Shown here: piece by piece, positions 20,260 through 29,697 of the stretch
How the letters are laid out: each line of letters begins with the position of its first letter
Position numbering within the stretch: position 1 is the stretch's first letter
DNA from: Neptuniibacter caesariensis
GTDB taxonomy: Bacteria; Pseudomonadota; Gammaproteobacteria; Pseudomonadales; Balneatricaceae
Assembly (NCBI RefSeq): GCF_000153345.1
Contig: NZ_CH724125.1
Coordinates: forward strand, 916,716 to 980,715
Length of the DNA stretch: 64,000 nucleotides
Reading direction: 5' to 3'
Notes under the pieces: model-generated
Databases searched by the model: none
Seen by the model: the letters and a program-made list of their open reading frames with translations, nothing else
Told to the model about the DNA's origin: nothing
Translations under genes and position numbers: made by a program

Positions 20260-20291
20260 GACCCTCACCGTGAGGCCTTGCGGTGGGGGTC
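20260..20291 (+). promoter_or_regulatory. Intercistronic hairpin between TAXI receptor and TRAP permease
   Basis: GACCCTCACCG (20260-20270) pairs with CGGTGGGGGTC (20281-20291) over eleven positions with one G-U and a ten-base loop, followed by CTCTTTC but no clean T run. It probably stabilises the receptor message or partly terminates transcription before the permease. Confidence 0.65.
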
Positions 20292-20322
20292 CTCTTTCAC
20301 TTGAGTAATTATTGGAGCTGAT

Positions 20323-22944
20323 ATGACACATCTGCAAAGTGGTCAGGATCAGATTGATGAGAAAGAACTCCAAGAGATGGTCGCATCAAGCGACACCGGA
20401 GCACGAATCCCGGAAGGCGTTCAGGGAAAACTACTGCTAGCGGTTGCGCTGTTCTGGTCTCTGTTTCAGCTATGGATAGCATCCCCACTACCATTTTTAG
20501 ATTGGCCGATTGTTGGTAGCTTCGGCATTTTTAACGATACTGAGGTTCGTGCTATTCACCTTGGTTTCGCTTCATTTCTGGCTTTTACTGCCTATCCTGC
20601 TTTTAGTCGTTCACCTCGCCATCGTATCCCGGTAACGGATATTGTTTTATGTCTGGCAGGTGCGGTAAGCGCTTCCTATATTTTCCTATTCTACGATCAG
20701 TTAGTGACTCGCCCAGGGCTGCCAAATACACAGGATCTGGTTTTCTCTGTGATTGGCTTGGTTCTGCTGCTTGAGGCGACAAGACGTACCCTAGGTCCGC
20801 CGTTGATGATCGTGGCGATTGTCTTTCTGGTGTACTCGCTGGCCGGTCCTTACATGCCAGAGCTGATTGCTCATAAAGGCGTCACACTAAAAGAGCTTGT
20901 TAACCACCAATGGCTAACGACTGAAGGCGTTTTTGGTATTGCGCTTGGGGTGTCTTCCGGATTTGTCTTCCTGTTTGTACTGTTTGGTGCGTTGCTGGAT
21001 AAGGCGGGCGCGGGTAACTACTTCATTCAGGTTGCGTTTTCCCTGCTGGGTCACATGCGCGGCGGTCCTGCCAAAGCGGCTGTTGTGTCTTCCGGCCTTA
21101 CCGGTCTGATTTCGGGTTCTTCGATTGCGAACGTTGTTACAACCGGCACTTTCACTATTCCGATGATGAAGCGTGTTGGCTTCACCTCTGAAAAAGCTGG
21201 TGCTGTAGAAGTAGCGTCTTCGGTCAATGGTCAGATTATGCCACCAGTGATGGGTGCTGCTGCGTTCTTGATGGTCGAATACGTGGGTATCTCCTATGTA
21301 GAAGTCATTACCCATGCGTTCCTGCCAGCGCTGATCTCCTATCTGGCACTGATCTATATCGTGCATCTGGAAGCGCTAAAGCAGAACATGCAGGGCTTGC
21401 CACGTCGTGTTGAGCTTAAAGCCTGGCACCTTCGTTTGTTCGGTGTGCTGACCGGTTTTATGGTTACAGCAGGTCTGGCTGCGGCCGTTTATTTTGGTAT
21501 CGGATGGATTAAACCAGCCTTCGGTGATTTCGCCGCAGTGGTTATTTCAGTGTTGCTGGGTGTTGCTTATCTTTGGCTGATCCGCATTGCTGCATCTGTA
21601 CCAGATCTGAAACTGGATGACCCTAACGCACCCATGGTTGAGCTGCCAGAAGTGGGCCCAACCGTTAAGTCAGGTCTGCACTTCTTACTGCCGGTTGTTG
21701 TGTTGGTGTGGTGCTTGATGGTTGAACGCCTTTCGCCAGGGCTATCCGCTTTCTGGGCGACCGTGTTGATGATCTTCATTCTGGTAACGCAGCGCCCTCT
21801 GATCGCGTTCTTCCGTAAACAGGAAAACCCAATCAGCAAACTTCGTCAGGGCTTTAATGAGCTGATCGACGGTCTGATTGGTGGTGCGCGTAACATGATC
21901 GGTATCGGTATCGCTACGGCGACTGCGGGTATCATCGTGGGTGCAGTATCCCAGACCGGTGTAGGTTCAGTTCTGGCTGATCTGGTAGAAGTATTGTCGA
22001 TGGGCAATCTGCTACTGATGTTAATTCTGACAGCGGTTCTGAGTCTGATTCTCGGTATGGGGCTGCCAACCACAGCCAACTATATTGTGGTTTCCTCTCT
22101 GCTGGCGCCTGTTGTGATCTCTTTGGGTCAAGAATCCGGTCTGATTGTGCCGTTAATTGCGGTTCACCTGTTCGTGTTCTATTTCGGCATTATGGCTGAT
22201 GTGACTCCGCCAGTGGGGCTTGCATCGTTTGCCGCTGCAGCTGTATCAGGTGGTGATCCGATTAAAACTGGTTTCCAGGCATTCAGTTACAGCCTGCGTA
22301 CAGCATTACTGCCGTTCCTGTTTATCTTCAATACTGATCTGCTGTTGATTGATGTGACCTGGGCAGAAGGTATTCAGGTATTTATTGTTGCGACTATCGC
22401 GATGCTGATCTTCACGGCTGCGACACAGGGTTATTTCTTTGCGCGTAACCGTAGCTATGAAACGGTATTGCTTCTGCTGATCGCTTTCTCTCTGTTCCGC
22501 CCTGGTTTCTGGATGGATCGGATTGTTGAGCCTTATCAGACCATTCAACCTGCTGCTGTTACAACTCAGTTGGCGGAGCTTGAAGTGGGATCGGAACTGC
22601 GTTTCTGGATCGATGGTGAAGATGATGTGGGTAACCAGAGAAGCTTTGTTGCGACTTTGGTGCTGGAAGAAGGGGCAACGGGTGCAGATCGTCTGGCGGC
22701 TAGCGGTATCGAGCTGATCGAAAATAACGGCAAGGTCGTTATCGATTATGTGGGCTTTGATAGCGCTGCTGAAAAAGCCGGCCTGGCATTTGATCAGGTG
22801 ATCACATCCGTTGAAGCACCTCAGTCGCAACCACCTAAGCAGCTAATCTATATCCCGGCGATATTGTTGCTTATTCTGGTTGTGGTTCTTCAGCGCCGTC
22901 GTCGTACGGGAGAGGGTACAGCTGCAGAGCCTGTAGCTGCCTGA
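20323..22944 (+). CDS. TRAP transporter fused permease (DctQ-DctM type, TAXI class) with C-terminal DUF3394-like region
   Basis: This 873-residue inner-membrane protein joins the small and large TRAP permease subunits, as is usual for TAXI systems. Conserved membrane motifs include GAGNYFIQVAFSLLGHMRGG, GSSIANVVTTGTFTIPMMKR, VNGQIMPPVMGAAAF, GMGLPTTANYIVVSSLLAP and ADVTPPVGLASFAAAAVSG. After the last transport helices a soluble stretch (about 735-845) contains LRFWIDGEDDVGNQ and GFDSAAEKAGLAFDQVITSV, which looks PDZ-like and matches the DUF3394 extension known on these permeases, then a terminal helix and Arg-rich tail. ATG 20323 has GGAG five bases upstream. It would import, driven by an ion gradient, the ligand bound by the TAXI receptor. 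Confidence 0.93.
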   Translation: MTHLQSGQDQIDEKELQEMVASSDTGARIPEGVQGKLLLAVALFWSLFQLWIASPLPFLDWPIVGSFGIFNDTEVRAIHLGFASFLAFTAYPAFSRSPRHRIPVTDIVLCLAGAVSASYIFLFYDQLVTRPGLPNTQDLVFSVIGLVLLLEATRRTLGPPLMIVAIVFLVYSLAGPYMPELIAHKGVTLKELVNHQWLTTEGVFGIALGVSSGFVFLFVLFGALLDKAGAGNYFIQVAFSLLGHMRGGPAKAAVVSSGLTGLISGSSIANVVTTGTFTIPMMKRVGFTSEKAGAVEVASSVNGQIMPPVMGAAAFLMVEYVGISYVEVITHAFLPALISYLALIYIVHLEALKQNMQGLPRRVELKAWHLRLFGVLTGFMVTAGLAAAVYFGIGWIKPAFGDFAAVVISVLLGVAYLWLIRIAASVPDLKLDDPNAPMVELPEVGPTVKSGLHFLLPVVVLVWCLMVERLSPGLSAFWATVLMIFILVTQRPLIAFFRKQENPISKLRQGFNELIDGLIGGARNMIGIGIATATAGIIVGAVSQTGVGSVLADLVEVLSMGNLLLMLILTAVLSLILGMGLPTTANYIVVSSLLAPVVISLGQESGLIVPLIAVHLFVFYFGIMADVTPPVGLASFAAAAVSGGDPIKTGFQAFSYSLRTALLPFLFIFNTDLLLIDVTWAEGIQVFIVATIAMLIFTAATQGYFFARNRSYETVLLLLIAFSLFRPGFWMDRIVEPYQTIQPAAVTTQLAELEVGSELRFWIDGEDDVGNQRSFVATLVLEEGATGADRLAASGIELIENNGKVVIDYVGFDSAAEKAGLAFDQVITSVEAPQSQPPKQLIYIPAILLLILVVVLQRRRRTGEGTAAEPVAA

Positions 22945-22997
22945 GGTTATAAAAGATGTCAGTGCCGGTGTAAGCCGGCCTGACCGGAGCAATGGTT

Positions 22998-23429
22998 ATG
23001 TTTAAAAAAGTATTGGTACCGGTAGATCTGGCTGAACCTGAATTTACCCGTGAAGCATTGAAATATGCGCTACGTGAACTGCGTGATGGTGCAGAAGAAC
23101 TGCACATGATTACTGTTGTTCCCGGGTTTTCGAATGCGCTGGTGGCGTCTTACTTTAGCCAGAAGGATCACACCAAAGCGGTCGAAGAAGTTGCCCGTCA
23201 GTTTTATAAAGAGGCTGCAGAGATGCTACCTGAAGATCTTGAGCCTATACTCAAGGTTTATGAAGGGTCTCCAGCGGAGATGATCAATCGCTATATTAAG
23301 AAGAATGCTGTTGATCTTGTCATCATGCGTGCACATCACAGGAATAAGTTTGATGAGTTCCTGTTGGGTTCAGTTTCTGCACGAGTTGCAGAGCGAGCAG
23401 GATGCACTGTGATGCTGTTAAAGAATTAG
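22998..23429 (+). CDS. Universal stress protein, UspA family
   Basis: The 143-residue protein begins MFKKVLVPVDLAE and ends with VIMRAHHRNKFDEFLLGSVSARVAERAGCTVMLLK; the G(2)xG(9)G(S/T)-like nucleotide-binding segment is LLGSVSARVAE. ATG 22998 is preferred to the ATG six bases earlier because CGGAG lies eight bases before it. The gene follows the TRAP permease by 53 bp. In Halomonas the UspA-like TeaD is encoded with, and modulates, the TeaABC TRAP system, so a similar ATP-dependent regulatory role is plausible here but not shown. Confidence 0.88.
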   Translation: MFKKVLVPVDLAEPEFTREALKYALRELRDGAEELHMITVVPGFSNALVASYFSQKDHTKAVEEVARQFYKEAAEMLPEDLEPILKVYEGSPAEMINRYIKKNAVDLVIMRAHHRNKFDEFLLGSVSARVAERAGCTVMLLKN

Positions 23430-23440
23430 TCATAACTTAG

Positions 23441-23468
23441 GCCAGTGGTTGGACTTCACTGGCTGTCT
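23441..23468 (+). terminator. Weak terminator after the TRAP-usp operon
   Basis: GCCAGTG (23441-23447) pairs with CACTGGC (23457-23463) around a nine-base loop and is followed by TGTCTTT. The T run is poor, so termination may be partial. Confidence 0.5.
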
Positions 23469-23500
23469 TTCACCAAACTGAGGTTAAAAATAAAACAACA

Positions 23501-26500
23501 ATGTCTGACCGAGTCTGCGACAGCAGTGCCTTGCTGTTACCTTTGATTGAACAGTTCCAGCAACGTCTGTCTGCCGAAATGGCCACGCAGGTGACCGACT
23601 TTTCCGAGCATTTTTATCGTACTGCGACCTCTGAAGAGATAGCAGAACGTTCATTAGATAATCTTTATGGTGCAACCCTCTCATGTTGGCAGTTCCTGCA
23701 AAGCATTGAGCCGGGTAAACCTAAGGTTCATATCTACAACCCTGATCTTGAACAGCATGGCTGGCGTGCCAATCACACAGTGATTGAGATCATTCAGCAG
23801 GATATGCCATTCCTGGTGGATTCTGTGCGGATGGCGCTAAACCAGCAAGGATTGGTGATCCATACGATCCATAATGCGATTCTTCACACCCAGCGCGATA
23901 AAGGCCAGCTTAAGCAGGTAGTCGGTGCAGGTACTGAAGGCGCAAATGCTGAGTCGGTGATCTATCTGGAAGTTGATCGCACGAGCGATGATGCAGATCT
24001 TAAAGCGATCCAGGCCCTGTTAAATAATGTGCTCAAGCATGTTTATGCAGCGGTTGATGATTATGATTCGATGTGTGGCCGGGTTAAAGAGATCCTGGCA
24101 GAGTTGGAGCAGCAGGAAGGCAATGAGTCGATCTGCGCATTCCTTAACTGGATGCTGGATGATCATTTCACATTCCTCGGTTATGACGAAGTAACAGTAG
24201 AAGATGAGCAGGTTGTACCTGTGGCTGGTGCCGAGCTAGGTATCTTCAAGCTGGACAAGAAAAAGAATGCTAAACACTTAGCAGGTTTGAGAGACGAGGA
24301 GCGTGAGTTCCTGCTGGAACCTGAAACGCTGATGTTTGCTAAAGATGCTCATTATTCTCTGGTACACCGTCCGGCCTATATCGACCGTGTTGTGATAAAA
24401 CGTTTTGATGAGCAGGGTAATGTCATCGGTAAAGTCCGTTTCCATGGCCTTTACACCTCGCCAGTTTATACTGATTCCTTGTCCACGATTCCTTTCCTGC
24501 GCGATAAAGCCAAAGAAGTACTGAAACGCACAGGCTTTGATCCTCAGAGCCACAATGGTAAGCACTTAATGCAGATTATGAATGATCTGCCCCGTGATGA
24601 GATGCTCCTGACGACTGCTGAAGAACTGCATGAAATTGCGATGAGCATTTTCAGCCTCAATGAGCGTCGCAAAGCGCGACTGATTATGCGCGCAGATCGT
24701 TGTAACCAGTTTATTACTTTCCTTTATTATGTACCGCGTGACATCTTCAATACCGAGCTACGTCTGCAGGTACAGGATCTACTTGTGAAAGCAACTGGTG
24801 CAACCGGTACAGAGTTCACCACCACTTTCAGCGAATCTGTCCTTGCTCGTGTTCAGTATGTCTTGCGAATCGATCCGCATAATCCACCGCAGGTGGATAT
24901 GGCAGCACTGGAAGCGGAAGTTGTGAAAGTATCCCGCGACTGGAGTGAAGAGCTGTATGCTGCGTTGAATGATGTTTGTGGTGAAGAGAAAGGCAACCGC
25001 CTGCTTCGCCAGTATCGATATGCTTTTACCAGTGCTTATCGTGAGCATTTCAGCCCGGCAAGTTCAGTTTATGATATCCAGCGTATCGAAGCGCTGAGTG
25101 AAGTGAATCCAATTACGATGAGCTTCTATCGTGTACTAGAGCAGAGCTCTGAACTACTGCGCTTTAAGCTGTTTAACGCAGGTCAGCCTCTGGTGTTATC
25201 TGACGTGATTCCTGTTCTGGAAAACCTCGGAATGCGCGTGGTAGGGGAGCACCCTTATTCGGTGCGACGTGCAGACGGTGATCAGTTCTGGATTCATGAC
25301 TTCACCCTGATCTATCAGGGCGCTGAGCCTGTGGTTCTGGACGAAGTTCAGGATGTATTCCAGGAAGCCTTTGCCAATATCTGGAGTGGCCGTGCTGAGA
25401 ATGATGAGTTCAACCAACTGGTTATTGGGGCGAACCTGAACTGGCGTGAGGTTGCGATGCTGCGTGCTTATGCCCGTTACAGCCAGCAGATCCGTTTTGG
25501 TTTTTCTCAGCCTTACATTGCCGGAGCACTCTCCGGGCATGTTCCGGTTACCCGTCTTTTGGTTGCACTGTTCCGGGCGCGTTTTGAACCAGGCCGCCAG
25601 AACAGTGAAAAAGTAGCGGCGCTGGCCGAGCGTATCGAATCAAGCATCGTTGATGCGCTGGACAAAGTTGATAACCTCAACGAAGACCAGATTCTGCGCC
25701 GTTTCCTGGAGTTGATTAAAGCAACACTGCGAACCAGTTTCTTCCAGCGTGATGAAGCAGGTGAACTGAAAGATTACTTCTCATTCAAACTGAGCCCTAA
25801 ACAGATCAGTGGTATTCCTCAACCACGTCCGATGTTTGAGATCTTTGTTTATTCAGCGCGGGTAGAGGGTGTACACCTGCGTGGCGGTAAAGTTGCCCGC
25901 GGTGGTCTGCGTTGGTCTGACCGTTTGGAAGATTACCGTACGGAAGTGCTGGGGCTGGTAAAAGCACAGCAGGTTAAGAACTCGGTGATCGTGCCTGTAG
26001 GGGCGAAAGGTGGCTTTGTTGCCAAACAGCTGCCAACAACAGGAGGTCGTGATGCCTGGCTGAATGAAGGTATTGCCAGCTATAAGATCTTTATCAGTGC
26101 GTTGCTGGATGTTACCGACAATCTGGTAGCGGGCGAGGTAGTCCCTCCGGTTGATGTGGTTCGTCATGATGAAGACGACCCTTATTTTGTGGTCGCGGCA
26201 GACAAAGGTACAGCGACTTTCTCTGATATTGCCAATGAGATTGCAGAGAGCCGGGGCTTCTGGCTGGGCGATGCATTCGCTTCAGGTGGTTCACAAGGTT
26301 ATGACCACAAGGGTATGGGTATAACCGCACGTGGTGCCTGGGAGTCAGTAAAACTGCATTTCCGTGAACTTGGTCTGGATACTCAGAGTGAAGAGTTCAC
26401 TGTGATCGGCATCGGCGATATGGCCGGTGATGTATTTGGTAACGGCATGCTGTTGTCGGAGCATATCCGTCTGTGTGCAGCATTTAACCATATGCATATC

Positions 26501-28309
26501 TTTATCGATCCAAACCCTGAAGCAGCGGCTAGCTATGCTGAACGTAAGCGTATGTTTGAACTACCGCGCTCAAGCTGGGAAGACTATGACCAGTCACTGA
26601 TCTCCGCTGGTGGTGGCATTTTCTCTCGCTCAGCTAAGTGGCTGGATATCTCGCCTGAGATGAAGGCGCGTTTTGCAATCGAAGAAGATCGCCTGACGCC
26701 AAATGATCTGATCAATGCGTTGCTGAAAGCACCTGTAGATCTGATCTGGAACGGTGGTATCGGTACTTATGTTAAGGCCAGCCATGAAACCCATGCGGAT
26801 GTGGGTGATAAGGCGAATGATGGCTTACGCGTTAATGGTAATGAACTGCGTTGCCGAGTACTGGGTGAGGGCGGAAACCTTGGCTTTACCCAGCTGGGAC
26901 GTATGGAGTTCTGTGCTAACGGCGGTAAGTCGAATACTGACTTTATCGACAATGCGGGTGGTGTGGATTGTTCCGACCATGAGGTCAACATCAAGATCCT
27001 GCTGAATGAAGTTGTAGCCAATGGTGATCTGACCGTTAAGCAGCGAAATGCGCTGTTGCGTGAAATGACCGATGCAGTATCTGAACTGGTATTGCACAAC
27101 AACTATGAGCAGGCGCAGGCGATCAGTCTGGCGCATAGCCATGCGATACGTTCTCTGGATGAATATATCCGCCTGACCGATCGTCTGGAAGCGGATGGCA
27201 AACTGGATCGCGGACTTGAATTTATCCCGCCGTCTGACCAGTTGTTCGAGCGTAAAACTAAAGGTCTGGGTCTGACCCGTCCCGAGCTATCTGTGCTTAT
27301 CTCCTATGTGAAAATGGAGCTTAAAGAAGCGCTGATTGATTCCTGGATTACGTCCGATGAGTACTTGAGCAAGGAGGTGATGAGTGCCTTCCCGCAGAGG
27401 CTCATCGAAGAGTACGCAGAACAGATCAATCAGCATCGACTGCGTAAAGAGATCATTGCGACTCAGGTGGCGAATGGCATGGTAAATACCATGGGTATCA
27501 CCTTTGTCGAGCGTTTGATGCAGATGGGTGGTTCCGCGTGTGCCGAGGTTGCTGCTGCTTATGTGATCGCCCGTGATGTTTTCGATATTCCACAGAGATG
27601 GCGTGATATCGAGGCGCTGGATAACCAGGTATCTTCTGATATTCAGCAACTGATGATGGCAGAAATGATCCGTCTGATGCGTCGTGCAACCTACTGGTTT
27701 ATGCGCCAGCAGCGCATGCGACAGAATGCTGCTGCAGCGGTTGAGAAATTCCGCCCGGCAGTGCGTGAGATCAGTGGTCAGTTGCAACAGTTCCTGGAAG
27801 GCAAACACCTTGAACGCTGGGAGGAGCAGTACAGCGAATTGGTGGCTATGGGGGCGCCTACTGCCCTGGCTGATATCGTTGCTGCGTCTGATAGCCTTTA
27901 CACTCTGTTGGGTGTTATTGAGGCATCTGAGCAGACCGGTACAGCCCCTGATCAGGTGGCGCGAATCCACTTCGGTTTGAGTGATCGTCTGAACCTGCAC
28001 TGGTTTGACCATCAGATCAAACTGCTGGATACCAGCAACCACTGGGAAACTATGGCCCGTGACGGTTTCCGTGAAGACCTGACCCGTCATCAGCAGTCCA
28101 TCACTATCTCTGTTCTTCGAACTGATCAGGATGCAGAACTGGATATGGATGCACGCATGACGAGCTGGTTGTCAGAAAATGAAGTTTTGCTAAATCGTTG
28201 GCATGGCCTGTTGCAGGAAATTCGCAACAGCGACCAGCAGGATTATGCAATCTTTACTGTGGCAATCCGTGGTCTGATGGAACTGGCTCAGGCAAAAGGA
28301 AAGTATTAA
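23501..28309 (+). CDS. gdhB: NAD-specific glutamate dehydrogenase, large (180-kDa) class
   Basis: This 1602-residue cytoplasmic enzyme oxidatively deaminates L-glutamate to 2-oxoglutarate and ammonium with NAD. The length is that of the Pseudomonas/Streptomyces large GDH class (about 1600-1650). The long N-terminal regulatory part (ACT-like modules, about 1-700) is followed by the catalytic core with GGLRWSDRLEDYRTEVLGLV, VPVGAKGGFV and the dinucleotide-binding stretch GIGDMAGDVFGNGML. A helical C-terminal region follows. The frame is uninterrupted. It is alone in its transcription unit apart from the 75-aa gene beyond the terminator. In this window it is the natural sink for glutamate made by the D-amino-acid and 5-oxoproline genes further on. 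Confidence 0.96.
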   Translation: MSDRVCDSSALLLPLIEQFQQRLSAEMATQVTDFSEHFYRTATSEEIAERSLDNLYGATLSCWQFLQSIEPGKPKVHIYNPDLEQHGWRANHTVIEIIQQDMPFLVDSVRMALNQQGLVIHTIHNAILHTQRDKGQLKQVVGAGTEGANAESVIYLEVDRTSDDADLKAIQALLNNVLKHVYAAVDDYDSMCGRVKEILAELEQQEGNESICAFLNWMLDDHFTFLGYDEVTVEDEQVVPVAGAELGIFKLDKKKNAKHLAGLRDEEREFLLEPETLMFAKDAHYSLVHRPAYIDRVVIKRFDEQGNVIGKVRFHGLYTSPVYTDSLSTIPFLRDKAKEVLKRTGFDPQSHNGKHLMQIMNDLPRDEMLLTTAEELHEIAMSIFSLNERRKARLIMRADRCNQFITFLYYVPRDIFNTELRLQVQDLLVKATGATGTEFTTTFSESVLARVQYVLRIDPHNPPQVDMAALEAEVVKVSRDWSEELYAALNDVCGEEKGNRLLRQYRYAFTSAYREHFSPASSVYDIQRIEALSEVNPITMSFYRVLEQSSELLRFKLFNAGQPLVLSDVIPVLENLGMRVVGEHPYSVRRADGDQFWIHDFTLIYQGAEPVVLDEVQDVFQEAFANIWSGRAENDEFNQLVIGANLNWREVAMLRAYARYSQQIRFGFSQPYIAGALSGHVPVTRLLVALFRARFEPGRQNSEKVAALAERIESSIVDALDKVDNLNEDQILRRFLELIKATLRTSFFQRDEAGELKDYFSFKLSPKQISGIPQPRPMFEIFVYSARVEGVHLRGGKVARGGLRWSDRLEDYRTEVLGLVKAQQVKNSVIVPVGAKGGFVAKQLPTTGGRDAWLNEGIASYKIFISALLDVTDNLVAGEVVPPVDVVRHDEDDPYFVVAADKGTATFSDIANEIAESRGFWLGDAFASGGSQGYDHKGMGITARGAWESVKLHFRELGLDTQSEEFTVIGIGDMAGDVFGNGMLLSEHIRLCAAFNHMHIFIDPNPEAAASYAERKRMFELPRSSWEDYDQSLISAGGGIFSRSAKWLDISPEMKARFAIEEDRLTPNDLINALLKAPVDLIWNGGIGTYVKASHETHADVGDKANDGLRVNGNELRCRVLGEGGNLGFTQLGRMEFCANGGKSNTDFIDNAGGVDCSDHEVNIKILLNEVVANGDLTVKQRNALLREMTDAVSELVLHNNYEQAQAISLAHSHAIRSLDEYIRLTDRLEADGKLDRGLEFIPPSDQLFERKTKGLGLTRPELSVLISYVKMELKEALIDSWITSDEYLSKEVMSAFPQRLIEEYAEQINQHRLRKEIIATQVANGMVNTMGITFVERLMQMGGSACAEVAAAYVIARDVFDIPQRWRDIEALDNQVSSDIQQLMMAEMIRLMRRATYWFMRQQRMRQNAAAAVEKFRPAVREISGQLQQFLEGKHLERWEEQYSELVAMGAPTALADIVAASDSLYTLLGVIEASEQTGTAPDQVARIHFGLSDRLNLHWFDHQIKLLDTSNHWETMARDGFREDLTRHQQSITISVLRTDQDAELDMDARMTSWLSENEVLLNRWHGLLQEIRNSDQQDYAIFTVAIRGLMELAQAKGKY

Positions 28310-28318
28310 TTGAGCGAC

Positions 28319-28346
28319 GCCGGAGCCGAACGGCTCCGGCATTTTC
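28319..28346 (+). terminator. Terminator after NAD-glutamate dehydrogenase
   Basis: GCCGGAGCC (28319-28327) and GGCTCCGGC (28332-28340) form a perfect nine-base-pair stem with a GAAC loop, followed by ATTTTC. Confidence 0.85.
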
Positions 28347-28370
28347 TAACCCTAACCAAATAAACTAAAA

Positions 28371-28598
28371 ATGACTTACGCAAATACGCTCCTAACAAGT
28401 AAATTCGTTCAATTCGCACTTAAAGTTCGTCAGGTGAGTGATCATAGCTGGTGGGTATACCGCTATGAGATCGGTCGCCGTGGTGAGCTAAGCCAGGCAT
28501 CACGTGTGGTGTTTTTTGGCCGCAACAAAGAAGAAACTGATCAGTGGTTACAGCGCCAGTCTGAAGAAGCAACCATCTACATGCTTTCAGATAACTAA
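28371..28598 (+). CDS. Small conserved-looking hypothetical protein, 75 aa
   Basis: I do not recognise this protein. It is soluble, aromatic-rich and basic in the middle (QVSDHSWWVYRYEIGRRGEL) with a hydrophilic C-terminus. It lies just after the glutamate dehydrogenase terminator, in the same direction, and ends 18 bp before a convergent gene. There is no clear ribosome-binding site before ATG 28371. The absence of any competing reading frame and the normal codon use for this genome favour a real gene. Confidence 0.6.
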   Translation: MTYANTLLTSKFVQFALKVRQVSDHSWWVYRYEIGRRGELSQASRVVFFGRNKEETDQWLQRQSEEATIYMLSDN

Positions 28599-28616
28599 TC
28601 GCGCAAAACCTTCAGT

Positions 28617-29663
28617 TTAAACTTGGGGTAGAAGGCAACTTATCAGATGGTTGTCATCTGCCTCAATAGTACTCCCGCCAAGCTGTTGGCACAGACTTTC
28701 CAGGCAGGTGCTCAGATATTGCGCCCATGGCGTTTGTTTGAAGCTTCCGTGGCCGCTTGTCTGACTCACCGTGAGTTTGATCTGCTGTCCATCTGTGGGT
28801 TGCAGGACTATCTTCAGATCATGACCTTGGGCCTGTAACAACGCCAGTTCTACTGAGCAGATTAGTAAGGCTCGAAATAACAGGTGGTCAGTGCTGACCT
28901 GTTCCAGAGGGGATTGTATCTGGTAGTCGATCAGCCAGCCTTCCTGGCGTGTTTGCGGCAGGAATACCCTTAGCACATCGTCCATCAGTGCCGATGTTGA
29001 GATAACCGTTGTCTCGGTCGCCTGCTGGGTTCCCTGTAGCAGTAACAGGTTGGTATTCAGCCGATCAAGCTGCGCTTTAAGATTGGTACATAGATCCTTG
29101 GCAACCGGATTCAGGTCCATCTGTTCTAGGCGAGTACTGCTTTTAAGCAGTGGAGCCAGAAGTGAATGAAGATGACCGACGGTTGTCGGTAGCAGATCGT
29201 TGTTTTCCTGAGGATCGCTGATCTCTTCTTGAGCGGGCGCTATGCGAGCTGAGCGAATATCACGATAAGAGCGAAGCGCGACAATAACTGAGGTTAACAG
29301 ACGGGAAGCCGAGAGTTCCGCTTTGCTGAGATAATCGTTGATATCATAAGTGACGATCACCTGGGCCTCAGGTGCATAGCCCGGGTGGCCGGTACGCAGA
29401 ATAATGCGTATATCCTGATTATCCAGCTCTTTACGAATATGCTCGACAAGCAGTAAGCCGGTGTTGTCCTGTTCCATCACGACATCAAGTAGGGCAAGGG
29501 CGATATCAGGTTGTTCCCTGAGTATCTTTTTCGCCTCATCACTGCTGGTTGCACTGATCAGCTCGATAGGTCGTTGTTCGAATTCGTAGCCACGGAAAAT
29601 CATGCGGGTAATACCGTGAATACCCTCTTCATCATCGACGATTAATACTTTCCAGGGGGTCAT
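28617..29663 (-). CDS. Response regulator with DUF3369-type receiver and unusual C-terminal domain
   Basis: The first 140 residues of this 348-residue protein are a receiver with acidic pair D10/D11 and phospho-acceptor D60 (ALALLDVVMEQDN), followed by RIILRTGHPGYAPE, VIVTYDINDYLSKAEL and VIVALRSYRDI. These are the hallmarks of receivers that normally sit in front of DUF3369 and HD-GYP phosphodiesterase domains. Here no HD-GYP motif exists. The C-terminal 200 residues are helical, then contain a stretch (STDHLLFRALLICSVELALL, IKLTVSQTSGHG) that resembles the fold order of a histidine-kinase HATPase but lacks recognisable nucleotide-binding G boxes. The gene begins 34 bp after the AraC-type regulator gene stops, so the two are probably co-transcribed. 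Output is unknown. Confidence 0.82.
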   Translation of the reverse strand: MTPWKVLIVDDEEGIHGITRMIFRGYEFEQRPIELISATSSDEAKKILREQPDIALALLDVVMEQDNTGLLLVEHIRKELDNQDIRIILRTGHPGYAPEAQVIVTYDINDYLSKAELSASRLLTSVIVALRSYRDIRSARIAPAQEEISDPQENNDLLPTTVGHLHSLLAPLLKSSTRLEQMDLNPVAKDLCTNLKAQLDRLNTNLLLLQGTQQATETTVISTSALMDDVLRVFLPQTRQEGWLIDYQIQSPLEQVSTDHLLFRALLICSVELALLQAQGHDLKIVLQPTDGQQIKLTVSQTSGHGSFKQTPWAQYLSTCLESLCQQLGGSTIEADDNHLISCLLPQV

Positions 29664-29697
29664 AGAGTGGCCACTAATTCAGGACTGTCAGAAGGTT

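Noticed and set aside
27287..28090. Long antisense frame (267 codons) inside glutamate dehydrogenase
   Set aside because: The sense strand encodes a complete, recognisable enzyme; the antisense product is His/Leu/Thr-rich with no family likeness, a codon-bias shadow.
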